64,000 nucleotides of DNA from Asanoa ishikariensis (GCF_900107455.1 NZ_FNQB01000001.1:2232001-2296000), one strand, 5' to 3'; numbered from the stretch's first letter, positions 44,076-53,502 are shown. Notes: generated from the letters alone by a model not told the origin. Program-made: numbers and translations.

Positions 44076-44924
44076 TCACGCCGGACCGGTGCCCGGGGCC
44101 GGCACAGCCTTCTCGGCGGCGCGACTGACCGCTTCCCAGCCGGCCCAGGTGTCCATGCGTCGCCTGGAGATGTCGAAGGCCAGGTCATAGACCATGCTGC
44201 CGAGAAGCAGACGTAGCGGCGGGGTATCACTGTCGACCAGCGTCATCAGCGCATCCGCGGCCAACCGGGGTTCGCTGTCGATGGATCCTTCGGCCCACTG
44301 CTTGGCCAACTCCGCGCGCAGCGGGTCGTACACCGAGTTCGGCGTGGTCGCTCGGCTGTTCGTGTAGAGGTCGGTCCAGTACCCGCCGGGCTGGACGATG
44401 GTGACCTTGACGCCGAACTCGGCGGCCTCGGCGGCCAGTGCCTCGCTGAGGCCCTCCAGCGCGAACTTGCTCGCGCTGTAGAGCCCCGTGCTGGGAAAGC
44501 CTCCGAGCGCGCCGATGCTGGAGATCTGCACGATGTGCCCGCTGCCCTGGTCCCGCAGACGCGGCAGGACGGCCTGGCTCACCCACAGCGCGCCGAAGAA
44601 GTTGAGGTCGAGCTGCGCGCGGGCCTCGGCCTCGGTGAACTCCTCCACCATGCCGGTGAACAGCGCCCCGGCGTTGTTCACCACGACGTCGAGCCGGCCG
44701 AACTCCGCGACCGCTCGGTCGACCACGTCGAAGACCGCCGAACGGTCGGTGACGTCGAGCGGCAACGCCAACAGCCGATCCGGGTGTTGGGCCGCGAGAT
44801 CGCCCAGCGGTGACACGTCCCGGGCCGCCCCGACGACCCGGTCTCCGGCGGCGAGCGCGCCCTCCGTGAACGCGCGGCCGAGGCCACGGCTGGCCCCGGT
44901 GACGAACCAGACCCTGTCTGACAT
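44076..44924 (-). CDS. Short-chain dehydrogenase/reductase
   Basis: A 282-residue SDR: FVTGASRGLGRAF, VVVNNAGALF, catalytic Ser in QISSIGALGG and Tyr/Lys in LYSASKFALEG, then VTIVQPGGYWTDLY. It belongs to the retinol/3-ketosteroid-like oxidoreductase group; the substrate is unknown. It is the first gene of the operon with rox and the VOC gene, divergent from the TetR gene at 45060. Confidence 0.9.
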   Translation of the reverse strand: MSDRVWFVTGASRGLGRAFTEGALAAGDRVVGAARDVSPLGDLAAQHPDRLLALPLDVTDRSAVFDVVDRAVAEFGRLDVVVNNAGALFTGMVEEFTEAEARAQLDLNFFGALWVSQAVLPRLRDQGSGHIVQISSIGALGGFPSTGLYSASKFALEGLSEALAAEAAEFGVKVTIVQPGGYWTDLYTNSRATTPNSVYDPLRAELAKQWAEGSIDSEPRLAADALMTLVDSDTPPLRLLLGSMVYDLAFDISRRRMDTWAGWEAVSRAAEKAVPAPGTGPA

Positions 44925-44999
44925 TTCATCGTTTCCCTTCTACGTCGAACGCTGCCGGTGCGGCGCGAAATGTTGCTCGGCCGCTTGTGGCGACACGCT

Positions 45000-45039
45000 A
45001 CGTGCCGTGCAGTTTGACTGTCAACACGACACGTGCCGT
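45000..45039. promoter_or_regulatory. Operator/promoter region between SDR-rox operon and TetR gene
   Basis: ACGTGCCGT occurs twice as a direct repeat (45000-45008, 45031-45039), and TTGACTGTCAA (45014-45024) is a perfect palindrome between them. On the minus strand TTGACA is a perfect -35 element followed after 18 bases by TAGCGT, a fair -10, firing toward the SDR. A TetR dimer here would block that promoter. Confidence 0.55.
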
Positions 45040-45059
45040 TTCCTGCTAGAGTCGCTGAC

Positions 45060-45677
45060 GTGCCCACCACGCCGAACCCCCTGCGCCGCAACGAGGCCAG
45101 TCGCCGGGCCATCCTGGACGCGGCGCTGCGGCTATGCGCCGAGAATGGCTACGGACGGCTCACGATCGAGGCCATCGCGGCCGGCGCCGGCGTCAGCAAG
45201 AAGACGATCTACCGATGGTGGCCCTCCAAGGGAGCCGTCGTCCTGGACGCCGTCGACGACCTGGCATCGACGGTCGCCGACCACCCATACACCGGCGACC
45301 TCGCCGCGGACCTCCGCACACAGATGGCGGCGGTCATCGCTCTACTCACGCCAGCGAGCACGTCCGCCGTCGTCGGTCTGATCGCCGAGGCCCTGCACGA
45401 CGACGCGCTGGGAGACGATCTACGAGAGCGGCTGGTCCGGCCACGCATCGACGCATTCAACAGGCGCATGCACCAGGCGCAGCGTGACGGTCAGCTCGCC
45501 GCCGACGCCGATCTGGACGTCGCCGTCGATCTGGTCTACGGGCCCCTCTATCACCGGCTCGTCTTTCACCTCGGCATGCCCAACGCCGAGCAGCTCCACA
45601 CGCTCGTGGCACACGCCCTCCGCGCATTCGTCCCGGCCCCACAGGACAACGACGCCAATGCACCACCGACGAGCTGA
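45060..45677 (+). CDS. TetR-family transcriptional regulator
   Basis: The 205-residue repressor has the TetR helix-turn-helix in RRAILDAALRLCAENGYGRL and AIAAGAGVSKKTIYRWWPSK, and a TetR_C-type ligand domain with ALHDDALGDDLRERLVRPRI. The start is the GTG at 45060. It is divergent from SDR-rox-VOC and probably represses it, with release by a drug or metabolite; that link is inferred from position and the operator-like sequence between them. Confidence 0.88.
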   Translation: MPTTPNPLRRNEASRRAILDAALRLCAENGYGRLTIEAIAAGAGVSKKTIYRWWPSKGAVVLDAVDDLASTVADHPYTGDLAADLRTQMAAVIALLTPASTSAVVGLIAEALHDDALGDDLRERLVRPRIDAFNRRMHQAQRDGQLAADADLDVAVDLVYGPLYHRLVFHLGMPNAEQLHTLVAHALRAFVPAPQDNDANAPPTS

Positions 45678-45797
45678 GTTCTCTGCCCAAAGCTGGGTTC
45701 CACCGGCACCGACCTGGCGACGGACTCGTCCCTGTTGCCGGGGCGCCGGTGCGTGGCCGGTCGTAGAGCCGGGGTCATGTTGTCAGCCCCGACGTAG

Positions 45798-45836
45798 ACG
45801 TCCGTGAGCAGGGGCAACCGCCCAGACGGTGCGCAG
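45798..45836 (+). repeat. 39-bp direct repeat, right of the rifampicin monooxygenase unit
   Basis: Partner of 41700-41738. Its last 8 bases are also the first bases of the following hairpin. Confidence 0.6.
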
Positions 45837-45880
45837 TTGAGAGCTGTATCCCGCTAGGGGTACAGCTCCAAACTGCGCAC
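45829..45880. terminator. 20-bp-arm hairpin
   Basis: GTGCGCAGTTGAGAGCTGTA (45829-45848) faces TACAGCTCCAAACTGCGCAC (45861-45880); 18 of 20 positions pair around a 12-base loop. It may terminate the TetR transcript (150 bases upstream) or be the structured end of a repeat element. Confidence 0.5.
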
Positions 45881-45926
45881 GAGTTCTCTCACCGGAACGA
45901 GCAGCTCGAGCGCAGGGGCTACAACC

Positions 45927-46127
45927 GCTAGCTGGGCAACCGCCAGGACGCGCTGACGATCGCCAGGTCAGCGTTGATCGGATTCCGTTCCCATGCTTGG
46001 CGTGACCCGCCCTCGATTCGAGCCTGCACGAGCTCGATCGCGACAGTCAGCTGACCAGCAGATACCTAAGCAGGCGGGCCGCGTTTGCGGGCGCGTCTGC
46101 CTCGACCGGGGTGGATCGAACCTGCGC
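45927..46127 (+). repeat. Dispersed intergenic repeat, full copy E
   Basis: This copy of about 201 bp has GCTAGCTGGGCAACCGCCAG, GATCGCCAGGTCAGCGTTGA, CGTTCCCATGCTTGGCGTGA, CCCGCCCTCGATTCGAGCC, a variable centre, GGGCGCGTCTGCCTCGACCG and ATCGAACCTGCGC. It is the clearest copy and serves as reference for the family. Confidence 0.72.
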
Positions 46128-46598
46128 GCCACGATCGAGCCCTACCGGTGCGGAGCCTTCAGCCGGCGGTCCGGTCGTCGGGGTGGTGGCCGCTTTCCGG
46201 GAAGTCGCGTTCGCTCATGCGGGTAGCTGTCGTCGCGGCGGGGTCGGTGTCCGACGGCAATGCGGTCCGGTCGGTCACAGCCCAAGCGGTGGAAACACCA
46301 ACCCGCCTAAATGGATGGTGTGGCGCCGCAGCGAACCCCACGATCGCTTGAGCGATCACGGGGGCGAGATGCAGGAGGCCGCGCTCGCCAAAATCGACGG
46401 CCCGACTCTCCCGGCGATGAGTTGCGCGAGCTGACCGAGTAAGCCGTCATGGTCTGTCTCTCGAGCGACGACGGCACCCGCCGCGGCTTCGACACGGATT
46501 TCTTTGCCGTGACGTCTGCTGCAGGCCGATGACCCTAACCGTTTGAGGCAATCGCGACGGCCGCCATCGACGAGCTTCACGCAGGGAATTCACCGTGA

Positions 46599-47357
46599 TT
46601 ATCTATGCCGACCGACGGCTCGTCGTCTGCTAGGCGGCGACCCGACGGACCGTTCCACCAGGTCCGACTGCAAACCGTTCGCGACGGCCGACGGCGACCG
46701 GCGGCCGACGATCGCCGGTGCTTCACGCACGAGCTCGTCGTTCGTGAGGGCGTCCACCATGAACAGGGCGAAGTCCACCCGGCGGGTCAGGTTGGTCTTG
46801 AGGATGGGGTCACCTACGTGTCGGCTCCACACAGGCAGGCCCTGGCTTTCGCCCTCCTCCAGGTCGCTGCCGCGCACGACGGTCCATCTGGTATCGCTGG
46901 CGAAGATCCGTCGGCAGGCTTCGACCTGATCGTCGAGGTCGGCGAAACGGGCGAGTTTCGCGAGCGGGCCGGCGATCTTCACGAGCGCTTTGAGTTTCCA
47001 GGAGTACCGATCCCGGCCGTCGCAGGTGATATGCCATCCGGACGAGAACACGAGGCGTGCTGCGGGCGGAGCATGGTCGAGCACGGCCTGGGCCGTTCCC
47101 GTCGAGTAACCGTGCACGCCGCGCGGGACCAACACGGTTAAAACGCCGTCGCACCCGGCAACTGCGCGCTTGATGACCTCTCGGTCGTCGGTCGCTCCCG
47201 CGAGGACGGTGATGCGCCCCTTGAACGCGTCGAGCTTGGCCACGCTGGCTTCTCGGCACACACCGACAACCTCGTACCCGCGATCGAGGGCGTGCTTGAC
47301 CATGTACTGGCCGAGCTTTCCGGACGCCCCGACGATGCAGATCTTCAAGTCCTTCAT
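46599..47357 (-). CDS. NAD(P)-binding oxidoreductase (NmrA-like)
   Basis: A 252-residue Rossmann protein: ICIVGASGKLGQYMVKHALD (G-x-x-G-x-x-G cofactor loop), VLAGATDDREVIKRAVAGCD and WTVVRGSDLEEGESQ. It resembles the NAD(P)H-binding atypical SDR family. The catalytic YxxxK is not obvious; SWKLKALVKIAG occupies that region. The C-terminal 30 residues are Arg/Ser-rich and may be read-through. Single-gene unit; substrate unknown. Confidence 0.78.
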   Translation of the reverse strand: MKDLKICIVGASGKLGQYMVKHALDRGYEVVGVCREASVAKLDAFKGRITVLAGATDDREVIKRAVAGCDGVLTVLVPRGVHGYSTGTAQAVLDHAPPAARLVFSSGWHITCDGRDRYSWKLKALVKIAGPLAKLARFADLDDQVEACRRIFASDTRWTVVRGSDLEEGESQGLPVWSRHVGDPILKTNLTRRVDFALFMVDALTNDELVREAPAIVGRRSPSAVANGLQSDLVERSVGSPPSRRRAVGRHR

Positions 47358-47421
47358 GTCTTCGCTCCTCGCGCTTCCAGGGTTTCGGTAAGGAAGGTCG
47401 CGGGCGCCGGCGTCGGTGCGC

Positions 47422-48117
47422 TCATCGCGTCGAAACGATCACGGGCTGCTCGCCCGGATCAGTACCTCCGGTGTCGAGCCGGAACGGCGGGTAGACGTCG
47501 GTCATGAGCGACGTGTACGCGGCCACCCGCAGCACCCACCGGTTGAGGCCAAGGATCAAGCTGTACAGGCCGGCGGGATAGCGTCCGGTCACCGCCAGCG
47601 CGATCGCGGCGATGAGGACCAGGAGCCCGATGAGGCCGCTGCTGGCCCACGTGTAGTTCTGCGTGTCGGAGCGGGTGGCGAGCCAGGTGCCGCCGCCGGC
47701 GAAGAACGCGACGATCAGGTAATGCGGGATGGCCAGCAGCCACCACTTGACCAGGACCAGGCCGCGGGAGAGATGTTCGGGGTAGGGCACGTGCAGTTGG
47801 GCGGGGTAGTCGGGTACCTCAGCCAGTGTGAACGGCGGATACCGGTCGGTGCCCAGGGCACTGTAGGCGTAGTAGTTGGCGCGCCAGGTCCACCGCATGA
47901 CGCCGAGATTGAAGTCGAAGAGCGGCCGGGGGTAGCGGCCGGTGAACAGGATCGCGAAGAACGCCACCACGGAGAGCACGACGAACGCGATCCACAGGAA
48001 GACGAGGGTGACGTAATGCGGGATGATCAGTACCCATTTCACCAGCCACAGCCAACGTGACAGATGTGGATCCATACGCGCGTCCACGCGTACCGGATAA
48101 CTGATTGCTGCGGCCAT
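47422..48117 (-). CDS. DUF4389 membrane protein
   Basis: A 231-residue protein with a duplicated pattern typical of DUF4389: LWLVKWVLIIPHYVTLVFLW then FTGRYPRPLFDFNLGVMRW, and again LVLVKWWLLAIPHYLIVAFF then VTGRYPAGLYSLILGLNRWV. There are two pairs of membrane helices, each followed by an RYPxxL loop. ATG 48117 has AAGG upstream; the extra 21 residues in the open frame are not conserved-looking. Function unknown. Confidence 0.8.
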   Translation of the reverse strand: MAAAISYPVRVDARMDPHLSRWLWLVKWVLIIPHYVTLVFLWIAFVVLSVVAFFAILFTGRYPRPLFDFNLGVMRWTWRANYYAYSALGTDRYPPFTLAEVPDYPAQLHVPYPEHLSRGLVLVKWWLLAIPHYLIVAFFAGGGTWLATRSDTQNYTWASSGLIGLLVLIAAIALAVTGRYPAGLYSLILGLNRWVLRVAAYTSLMTDVYPPFRLDTGGTDPGEQPVIVSTR

Positions 48118-48724
48118 GATGGTTCGCCTTCCACCGGCGGCTGTCGTCGCCAGGTATGGGCACGGCGTAAGACCGGTCACCCGATGGGTGACATCGATGA
48201 CGATCCTGGGAACGGATCGCCTGCCAACGCTCGGCCCTCAAACTGGAGGTGGTCCCTATGGGACTGCCGAGGTTCTGGGCAGCACGCCCGGTGGGCGCTG
48301 GCCCGCCAACGAACTGACGAACTGATCCGGGAACGACCCTACGCGCAATCGGCGCGGTCACGGGTAATCCGACGGGGGTAACTACGGTTCAGCGGCAATG
48401 CGGGCGCCGACGAGTCACTTCCACTGACCAGAGGCGTAGGCTGCGGCCGTCGCCCGGATCCCCGATGGCGTGATAGTCCGCTGTCAGCGGACGCGCCCAC
48501 GGAGGTCGAGAGTTCCATCCCCGGTCGGCTTCAAAGTTTCGAGCTACTTTCCCGACGCGCCAACGCGTCGCGGGATTCAGCGTGTGCCCACTGTGCACTG
48601 ACGCGACGCTAGCTCAGCAGAGGAGAACGACCGTGCCCATGCACGCCCAACCTAAAAGCGGCATTGACGCCGAGCAGATCGATCGGGGTCCGCCAACCCA
48701 ACACCGCGCAGCGGCCAAGCTCTT
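48118..48724. other. 600-bp intergenic stretch
   Basis: I see no gene or clear repeat here. It separates the DUF4389 gene (minus) from the ABC exporter (plus), so promoters in both directions are expected. Confidence 0.5.
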
Positions 48725-49624
48725 ATGATCATCGTCGAGCGGCTCACGAAGAAATACGGCGGGTTCACTGCGGTCGACGACGTCAGCTTCGTCGCGAGGC
48801 CCGGTCGGGTGACCGGTTTCCTCGGTCCGAACGGCGCCGGCAAGTCGACCACGATGCGGATGATGGTCGCCCTCACCGCACCCACCTCGGGAAGCGCCAC
48901 CGTCCTCGGACGCCGGTTCGCGGACCTGCCCAACCCCGGGCTCGAGGTCGGCGTGCTCCTGGACGCCTCCGCACAGCACGCCGGTCGCACCGGCCGGGAG
49001 ATCCTCGCCATCGCGCAACAGACGCTCGGGCTGCCGGTCGCCCGCCTGCGCGAGATGACCGACCTGGTCAGCCTCACCGACGCCGAGGCGGACCGACGCG
49101 TCGGCAACTACTCGCTCGGCATGCGACAGCGGCTCGGCATCGCCACCGCCCTGATCGGCGACCCGGAAGTGCTGATCCTCGACGAGCCCGCCAACGGCCT
49201 CGACCCGGCCGGCATCCGCTGGATGCGGGACCTGCTGCGCGGCCACGCGGACCGGGGCGGCACTGTCCTGCTCTCCTCACACCTGCTCAACGAGATCGAG
49301 GTCATCGCCGACGACATCGTGATGATCGGCAACGGCCGGATCGTCTCGCAGGGCGCGAAGACCGATCTCCTGCACGCCGCGGGCACCGTCGTGCGCGCCG
49401 AGGACCTGAACGCACTCGATCGGGCCCTGGCCGCGTGGGGTCTGGAGGTGCGCCCGTCCGAGGACGGTGCACTGCATACCGATGCCGACGCCGTACTCGT
49501 CGGGAAAGTCGCCTTGAACGCCGGCATCGCCCTCACCGAACTGCGGGCCGCCCACGGCGCAGGCCTCGAGGAGATGTTCCTTGAGCTCACCGCCGGCACC
49601 CAGCGCGAAGGGGCAGCGGCATGA
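48725..49624 (+). CDS. ABC exporter ATPase
   Basis: The 299-residue ATPase has Walker A GPNGAGKSTT, a Q-loop replaced by VGVLLDASAQH, signature YSLGMRQRL, Walker B LILDEPANGLDP and switch His in LSSHLLNE. The SLGMRQR form and the C-terminal MFLELTAG are typical of bacitracin/antibiotic-type ABC-2 exporters in actinomycetes. It overlaps the permease start by 4 bases (ATGA), and the pair is one exporter. Confidence 0.9.
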   Translation: MIIVERLTKKYGGFTAVDDVSFVARPGRVTGFLGPNGAGKSTTMRMMVALTAPTSGSATVLGRRFADLPNPGLEVGVLLDASAQHAGRTGREILAIAQQTLGLPVARLREMTDLVSLTDAEADRRVGNYSLGMRQRLGIATALIGDPEVLILDEPANGLDPAGIRWMRDLLRGHADRGGTVLLSSHLLNEIEVIADDIVMIGNGRIVSQGAKTDLLHAAGTVVRAEDLNALDRALAAWGLEVRPSEDGALHTDADAVLVGKVALNAGIALTELRAAHGAGLEEMFLELTAGTQREGAAA

Positions 49625-50424
49625 CCACCACCGCGATCCCGTACGTACGGCCACCCCGCCCTGCCGTACACCCGGCGCCTCTGTCCCGACTGATCCGGGT
49701 CGAGCGGCGCAAGATGTTCAACACCCGCTCCGGCTTCTGGCTGATCGCCAGCATCGTCATCGCGACCGCGCTCGCGACCATCGCGGTCATCCTGTTCGCC
49801 CCAGACAGCGAGCTGACCTACTCGACGTACATCCAGGCGATCCGTCTCCCGATCGCTGTGATCCTGCCGATCATCGCGATCCTGTCGGTCACCAGCGAGT
49901 GGAGCCAGCGCACCGGGCTGACCACCTTCACCCTCGTGCCGCGCCGGCGCCGAATCATCGCGGCGAAGGCGATCTCATCGGTCGCCATCGGCGTCCTCGC
50001 CGTCCTGGTCGCCCTGGCGATCGGAGCTCTGGGCAACCTGGCCGGCGCCGGAATCACCGGCACCCCATTGGTGTGGAACGCATCGCCTCTCGAATGCCTG
50101 CACTTCGTCGTCGGCAGCATCCTGAACCTGATGATCGGGTTCATGCTCGGCGTGCTCATCCGCGCCTCGATCGGCGCGGTCGTGGCGTACTTCCTCTACC
50201 AGTTCCTGCTGCCCGGCATCCTGGGCCTGCTCGCCTCCAGCCAGAACTGGTTCCAGGACCTCCAACCCTGGATCGACCTGCAGTACGCCCAAAGCCGCCT
50301 GCACCTGTTCGACGGCCCCCTCACCGGTGAGCAATGGGCCAACATCGCCGTCACCGGCGCGATCTGGCTCCTCATCCCGCTGACGATCGGGCTCAGGTTC
50401 GTCGTCCGGTCCGAGGTCAAGTAA
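49621..50424 (+). CDS. ABC exporter permease (ABC-2 type)
   Basis: A 267-residue membrane protein: an amphipathic N-terminal LIRVERRKMFNTRSGFWLI (the LxxxELxKxxxxRS/W motif of this permease family), then six hydrophobic segments. The cytoplasmic loop EWSQRTGLTTFTLVPRRRRI is the characteristic EWxxRT...P element that follows the second helix. Partner of the preceding ATPase. Confidence 0.87.
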   Translation: MTTTAIPYVRPPRPAVHPAPLSRLIRVERRKMFNTRSGFWLIASIVIATALATIAVILFAPDSELTYSTYIQAIRLPIAVILPIIAILSVTSEWSQRTGLTTFTLVPRRRRIIAAKAISSVAIGVLAVLVALAIGALGNLAGAGITGTPLVWNASPLECLHFVVGSILNLMIGFMLGVLIRASIGAVVAYFLYQFLLPGILGLLASSQNWFQDLQPWIDLQYAQSRLHLFDGPLTGEQWANIAVTGAIWLLIPLTIGLRFVVRSEVK

Positions 50425-50454
50425 CGCCGTCGCACGCTCAGATCGGAGACCGAC

Positions 50455-51008
50455 ATGACCATGACCGCCGCTCGACCCCCCACCGCAACGCCACCAGCCC
50501 CGATGACCTCGCTGAGGCGAACCGCGCTGGCCGCGGGGGTCCTCTACCTGCTCACCTTCGTCTCGATCCCGATCCTTTTCCTGTACGGCCCGGTGAAGGA
50601 AGCGAACTTCGTCCTCGGTCCGGGCTCGGACACCTCGTGACCCTGCGCAGGGACGGAGCCGGAGCCGACGCACTGGTCACCACCCAGGCCCTGGTCGCCT
50701 TGCACGACTGGATCTTCGTGCTCGGACCGGGCTTCATCCCCGCCGTGAACGCCCTGCTGCTGGGCACCCTGCTCTACCGCTCCCGCCTCGTGCCGCGCGG
50801 CCTTCCGCTGCTCGGCTTCGCCGGCGCGGCCCTGCTCGTCATCTCGGTCGCCATCACCCGGTTCACCGCCGGCGATCTGTCCGGGCCGGTACCGCTGTTC
50901 GCCATCCCGATCGCGCTGTGGGAGTTCTCGCTCGGCGTCTACCTGGTCGTCAAGGGCTTCAAGTCCTCCACCATCACCACAGGTGCGTGGTCGCCCAAGG
51001 AGGCGTAA
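50455..51008 (+). pseudogene. DUF4386 membrane protein, internal deletion and frameshift
   Basis: The first frame (50455-50640) gives a DUF4386 N terminus, ALAAGVLYLLTFVSIPILFL, and stops. A second frame ending at 51008 gives VTLRRDGAGADALVTTQALV, LHDWIFVLGPGFIPAVNALL, RLVPRGLPLLGFAGAALLV and GVYLVVKGFKSS. In the family about 70-80 residues lie between these parts, including the helix with the conserved RxxE; here they are missing and the frames do not match. The gene is dead unless the window has a sequencing error. Confidence 0.7.
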
Positions 51009-51174
51009 CGTCTGCCTCGTCGCCCTAGTCCCCGGTGGCGTGCCGATCCGCCAACCCGCGGACCGCACCCTTCCAGCGGTTGAGGTCTCATGAGCGGGCG
51101 ACTCGATTTTCGACGGTCGTGACGGGGCTGCCCTTTGGGTTCAACGGCTCCAGCCGCTCTTTGAAAGGAACCCC

Positions 51175-52017
51175 GTGCCGACTGATCGAACCGTCCGCCG
51201 TTCCCGACTGCGATCGCTCGCCCTCGTCGCCATCTTGACGGTTGTCACCGCCGTCGTCCCCGGCCAGGCCGCGTCGGCGGACACCAGCGCGGCAAGCCAT
51301 CAAACCAAGCCGACCGTCGTACTCGTACACGGCGCCTGGGCCGACGGCTCCTCTTGGAACGCCGTCGTGCAACGCTTGCACCGCGCCGGCTACCCGGTCC
51401 GCGTGCCACCCAACCCGCTACGGAGCCTGCCCGGCGACTCCGCCACGGTAGCCAGCTTCCTGTCCACCATCACCGGACCGATCATCCTTGTTGGACACTC
51501 CTACGGCGGCGCCGTCATCAGCAACAGCGCCACCGGCAACACCAACGTCAAGGCGCTGGTGTACGTGGACGCGTTCGCACCGGCCGCAGGCGAGACCATC
51601 TTCCCGCTCAGCGGCGCCGACTCCGCCCTGGCCGTCGACCCGACGACTGTGTTCGACTTCGTGCCCTACCCTGGCGCACCGGCCGGCGACGTCGACCTCT
51701 ATCTCAAGCGCAGCGTGTTCCTGACGTCCTTCGCCAACGGTGTCGCGCCCGACACCGCCGCGCTGCTCTACGCCACCCAACGCCCGATCGCCTTCAGCGC
51801 GGGCAACGAGCCCTCCGGCACCCCGGCCTGGAACACGATCCCGTCCTGGTACCTGGTCGGCACCCAAGACAAGATCATCACCCCGGCGCAGCAACGGTTC
51901 ATGGCCCAACGCGCCGGCGCCCACACGGTGCAGGTACGAGGCGGCCACCTGACCCCGGTCTCCCACCCCGGCGCCGTCGCCAAGCTCATCACCACCGCGG
52001 CACGCGCGACCGCCTGA
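51175..52017 (+). CDS. Secreted alpha/beta hydrolase (EstA/salicylate-esterase-like)
   Basis: A 280-residue protein with a Sec signal peptide (RSRLRSLALVAILTVVTAVV, cleavage near AASA). The mature part has VVLVHGAWADGSSWNAVV (oxyanion HG), IILVGHSYGGAVISN (nucleophile GHSYG) and a C-terminal His in VRGGHLTPVSHP. The family includes plant-type methylesterases and actinomycete extracellular hydrolases. The GTG start follows AAAGGAA by five bases. It lies upstream of an SDR on the same strand. Confidence 0.87.
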   Translation: MPTDRTVRRSRLRSLALVAILTVVTAVVPGQAASADTSAASHQTKPTVVLVHGAWADGSSWNAVVQRLHRAGYPVRVPPNPLRSLPGDSATVASFLSTITGPIILVGHSYGGAVISNSATGNTNVKALVYVDAFAPAAGETIFPLSGADSALAVDPTTVFDFVPYPGAPAGDVDLYLKRSVFLTSFANGVAPDTAALLYATQRPIAFSAGNEPSGTPAWNTIPSWYLVGTQDKIITPAQQRFMAQRAGAHTVQVRGGHLTPVSHPGAVAKLITTAARATA

Positions 52018-52103
52018 CCGCCTCACCGGTCGCCTGCCGGCCGCGGTTCGCGGTCGACGGGCGACCGGGGAGGCCCCGGCACCAATTCGCCGAGGAGTGC
52101 GTG

Positions 52104-52892
52104 ATGGACCTACAACTGTCGGGCAAGGTCGCGGTCGTCACCGGCGCCAGCAGAGGAATCGGCCTGGCCGTAACCCGGGCACTGGCCGCGGAAGGCGTCC
52201 GCGTCACGGCCGGCGCCCGGCAACCGACCGATGAACTGACGCAACTGGCAAGCACGTACCAGGTCCACCCGGTGACCGTGGACCTTGGCACTCCCGACGG
52301 CCCGGCCCGGCTCGTCGACGAAGCGGTCGCCGCTTTCGGTGGCCTCGACATCGTGGTCAACAACGTCGGCGCCGCGCGACCACGCGTGGACGGATTCCTG
52401 TCGGTCACCGACGAGGACTGGCTCTCGACCCTGACGATCAACTTCCTCGCCGCGGTACGAACCACCAGGGCCGCGCTGCCCCACCTCTACGCCCGAGGTG
52501 GTGGCTCGATCGTGACGATCTCCTCGGTCAACGCGACACTGCCCGACCCGCTGGTCATCGATTACAGCGCCGCCAAGGGCGCACTGGCCAACTTTTGTAA
52601 GGCATTGTCCAAAGAGGCGGGACCACGCGGGGTAAGGGTCAACACAGTCAGCCCCGGACCGGTCGCGACCGCGCTCTGGCTCGGGGGTGACGGTGTCGCC
52701 GCCACCGTAGCCACCGCCACCGGCAGCACCCCGGAGGCGGTTGCCAAGGAGGCGGCCAGCGGCTCGGTAACCGGCCGCTTCACCCGACCCGACGAGGTGG
52801 CGGACCTGGTCCTCGTCCTGGCCAGCGAACGCGCGGGCAACACCGCCGGCGCCGACTTCGTCATCGACGGCGGCCTGATCACCACACGGTGA
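52104..52892 (+). CDS. Short-chain dehydrogenase/reductase
   Basis: A 262-residue classical SDR: VAVVTGASRGIGLAVTRALA, VVNNVG, catalytic Ser in VTISSVNATL and Tyr/Lys in IDYSAAKGALANF, then VRVNTVSPGPVATALW and GADFVIDGGLITT. ATG 52104 follows GAGGAG. It is probably cotranscribed with the secreted hydrolase 86 bases upstream. The oxidoreductase substrate is unknown. Confidence 0.9.
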   Translation: MDLQLSGKVAVVTGASRGIGLAVTRALAAEGVRVTAGARQPTDELTQLASTYQVHPVTVDLGTPDGPARLVDEAVAAFGGLDIVVNNVGAARPRVDGFLSVTDEDWLSTLTINFLAAVRTTRAALPHLYARGGGSIVTISSVNATLPDPLVIDYSAAKGALANFCKALSKEAGPRGVRVNTVSPGPVATALWLGGDGVAATVATATGSTPEAVAKEAASGSVTGRFTRPDEVADLVLVLASERAGNTAGADFVIDGGLITTR

Positions 52893-52926
52893 AACCGGCG
52901 ACCAGCGCACCGGGATCGGACGATCC

Positions 52927-53502
52927 CTAGCCAGTAGGGGGCGCTGCCAACGGAACGGAGATGGAGACCCGGGTCACTGTCCCGGACGAGCCGCTCGATA
53001 TCGACATGGTGTCGCATAGTCGTCGGGCAACCCACAGTCCCATCCCGCCAACGGACGTCGGCTCAGGGGGCGAGGTCCGGGTGAGGTGGGGGACAACATC
53101 GAACCCGGGACCATCGTCGCGTACCTCGCATTCAAGTGCCGCCGTCCGCCAGACATAGAGCCTGCCGACGCCGCCTCCGTGTCGGATCGCGTTGGTCATG
53201 ATCTCGTTGACTGCCACGGTGAAGTCGTCGGCGCGGTGCGTGCTCAGGCCGGCGCGGCGAGCGAGTACGCCGATCTGGCGCCGGATATCGCGGATCCTGT
53301 CCGCGCCGAACCGTGCGGACAACAGCGGTTGCTCCTGGATACCCGGACCTGGCGAACGTTGACCGTTGCTCGACTTTTGGGGGGTCACGGATAGCTCGCC
53401 GCGGGCGATCTGGCCGAGCAGCGCCGAGTGCTCGGCTTCGGCCGGCTCTGGCGACCGGTCAACACCCAAGCCTGCGGATATCGGCGTTCGCTCGTCCAAC
53501 AT
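52927..53502 (-). CDS. Anti-sigma-factor-type Ser/Thr kinase (HATPase_c, RsbW-like)
   Basis: A 191-residue protein with a GHKL ATPase at its C-terminal end: N box FTVAVNEIMTNAIRHGG, G1 box VRDDGPGFD, G2 box GGMGLWVARRLCD. The N-terminal 70 residues are low complexity. RsbW/SpoIIAB-type proteins bind sigma factors and phosphorylate anti-anti-sigma partners; streptomycetes and relatives have many orphan copies. ATG 53502 has GGGAGG five bases upstream and is preferred over the longer frame. No sigma or STAS gene is adjacent. Confidence 0.82.
   Translation of the reverse strand: MLDERTPISAGLGVDRSPEPAEAEHSALLGQIARGELSVTPQKSSNGQRSPGPGIQEQPLLSARFGADRIRDIRRQIGVLARRAGLSTHRADDFTVAVNEIMTNAIRHGGGVGRLYVWRTAALECEVRDDGPGFDVVPHLTRTSPPEPTSVGGMGLWVARRLCDTMSISSGSSGTVTRVSISVPLAAPPTG

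Larger units (their letters stand above)
45678..46598. other. 920-bp non-coding stretch with hairpin and repeats
   Basis: It contains the 39-bp repeat, a long hairpin and full dispersed repeat E; the remainder (46130-46598) shows no gene I can support. Confidence 0.6.

Noticed and set aside
48389-48598. Minus-strand 69-codon frame in the intergenic region before the ABC exporter
   Set aside because: No start signal, Trp/Arg/Pro-rich, no similarity recognised.
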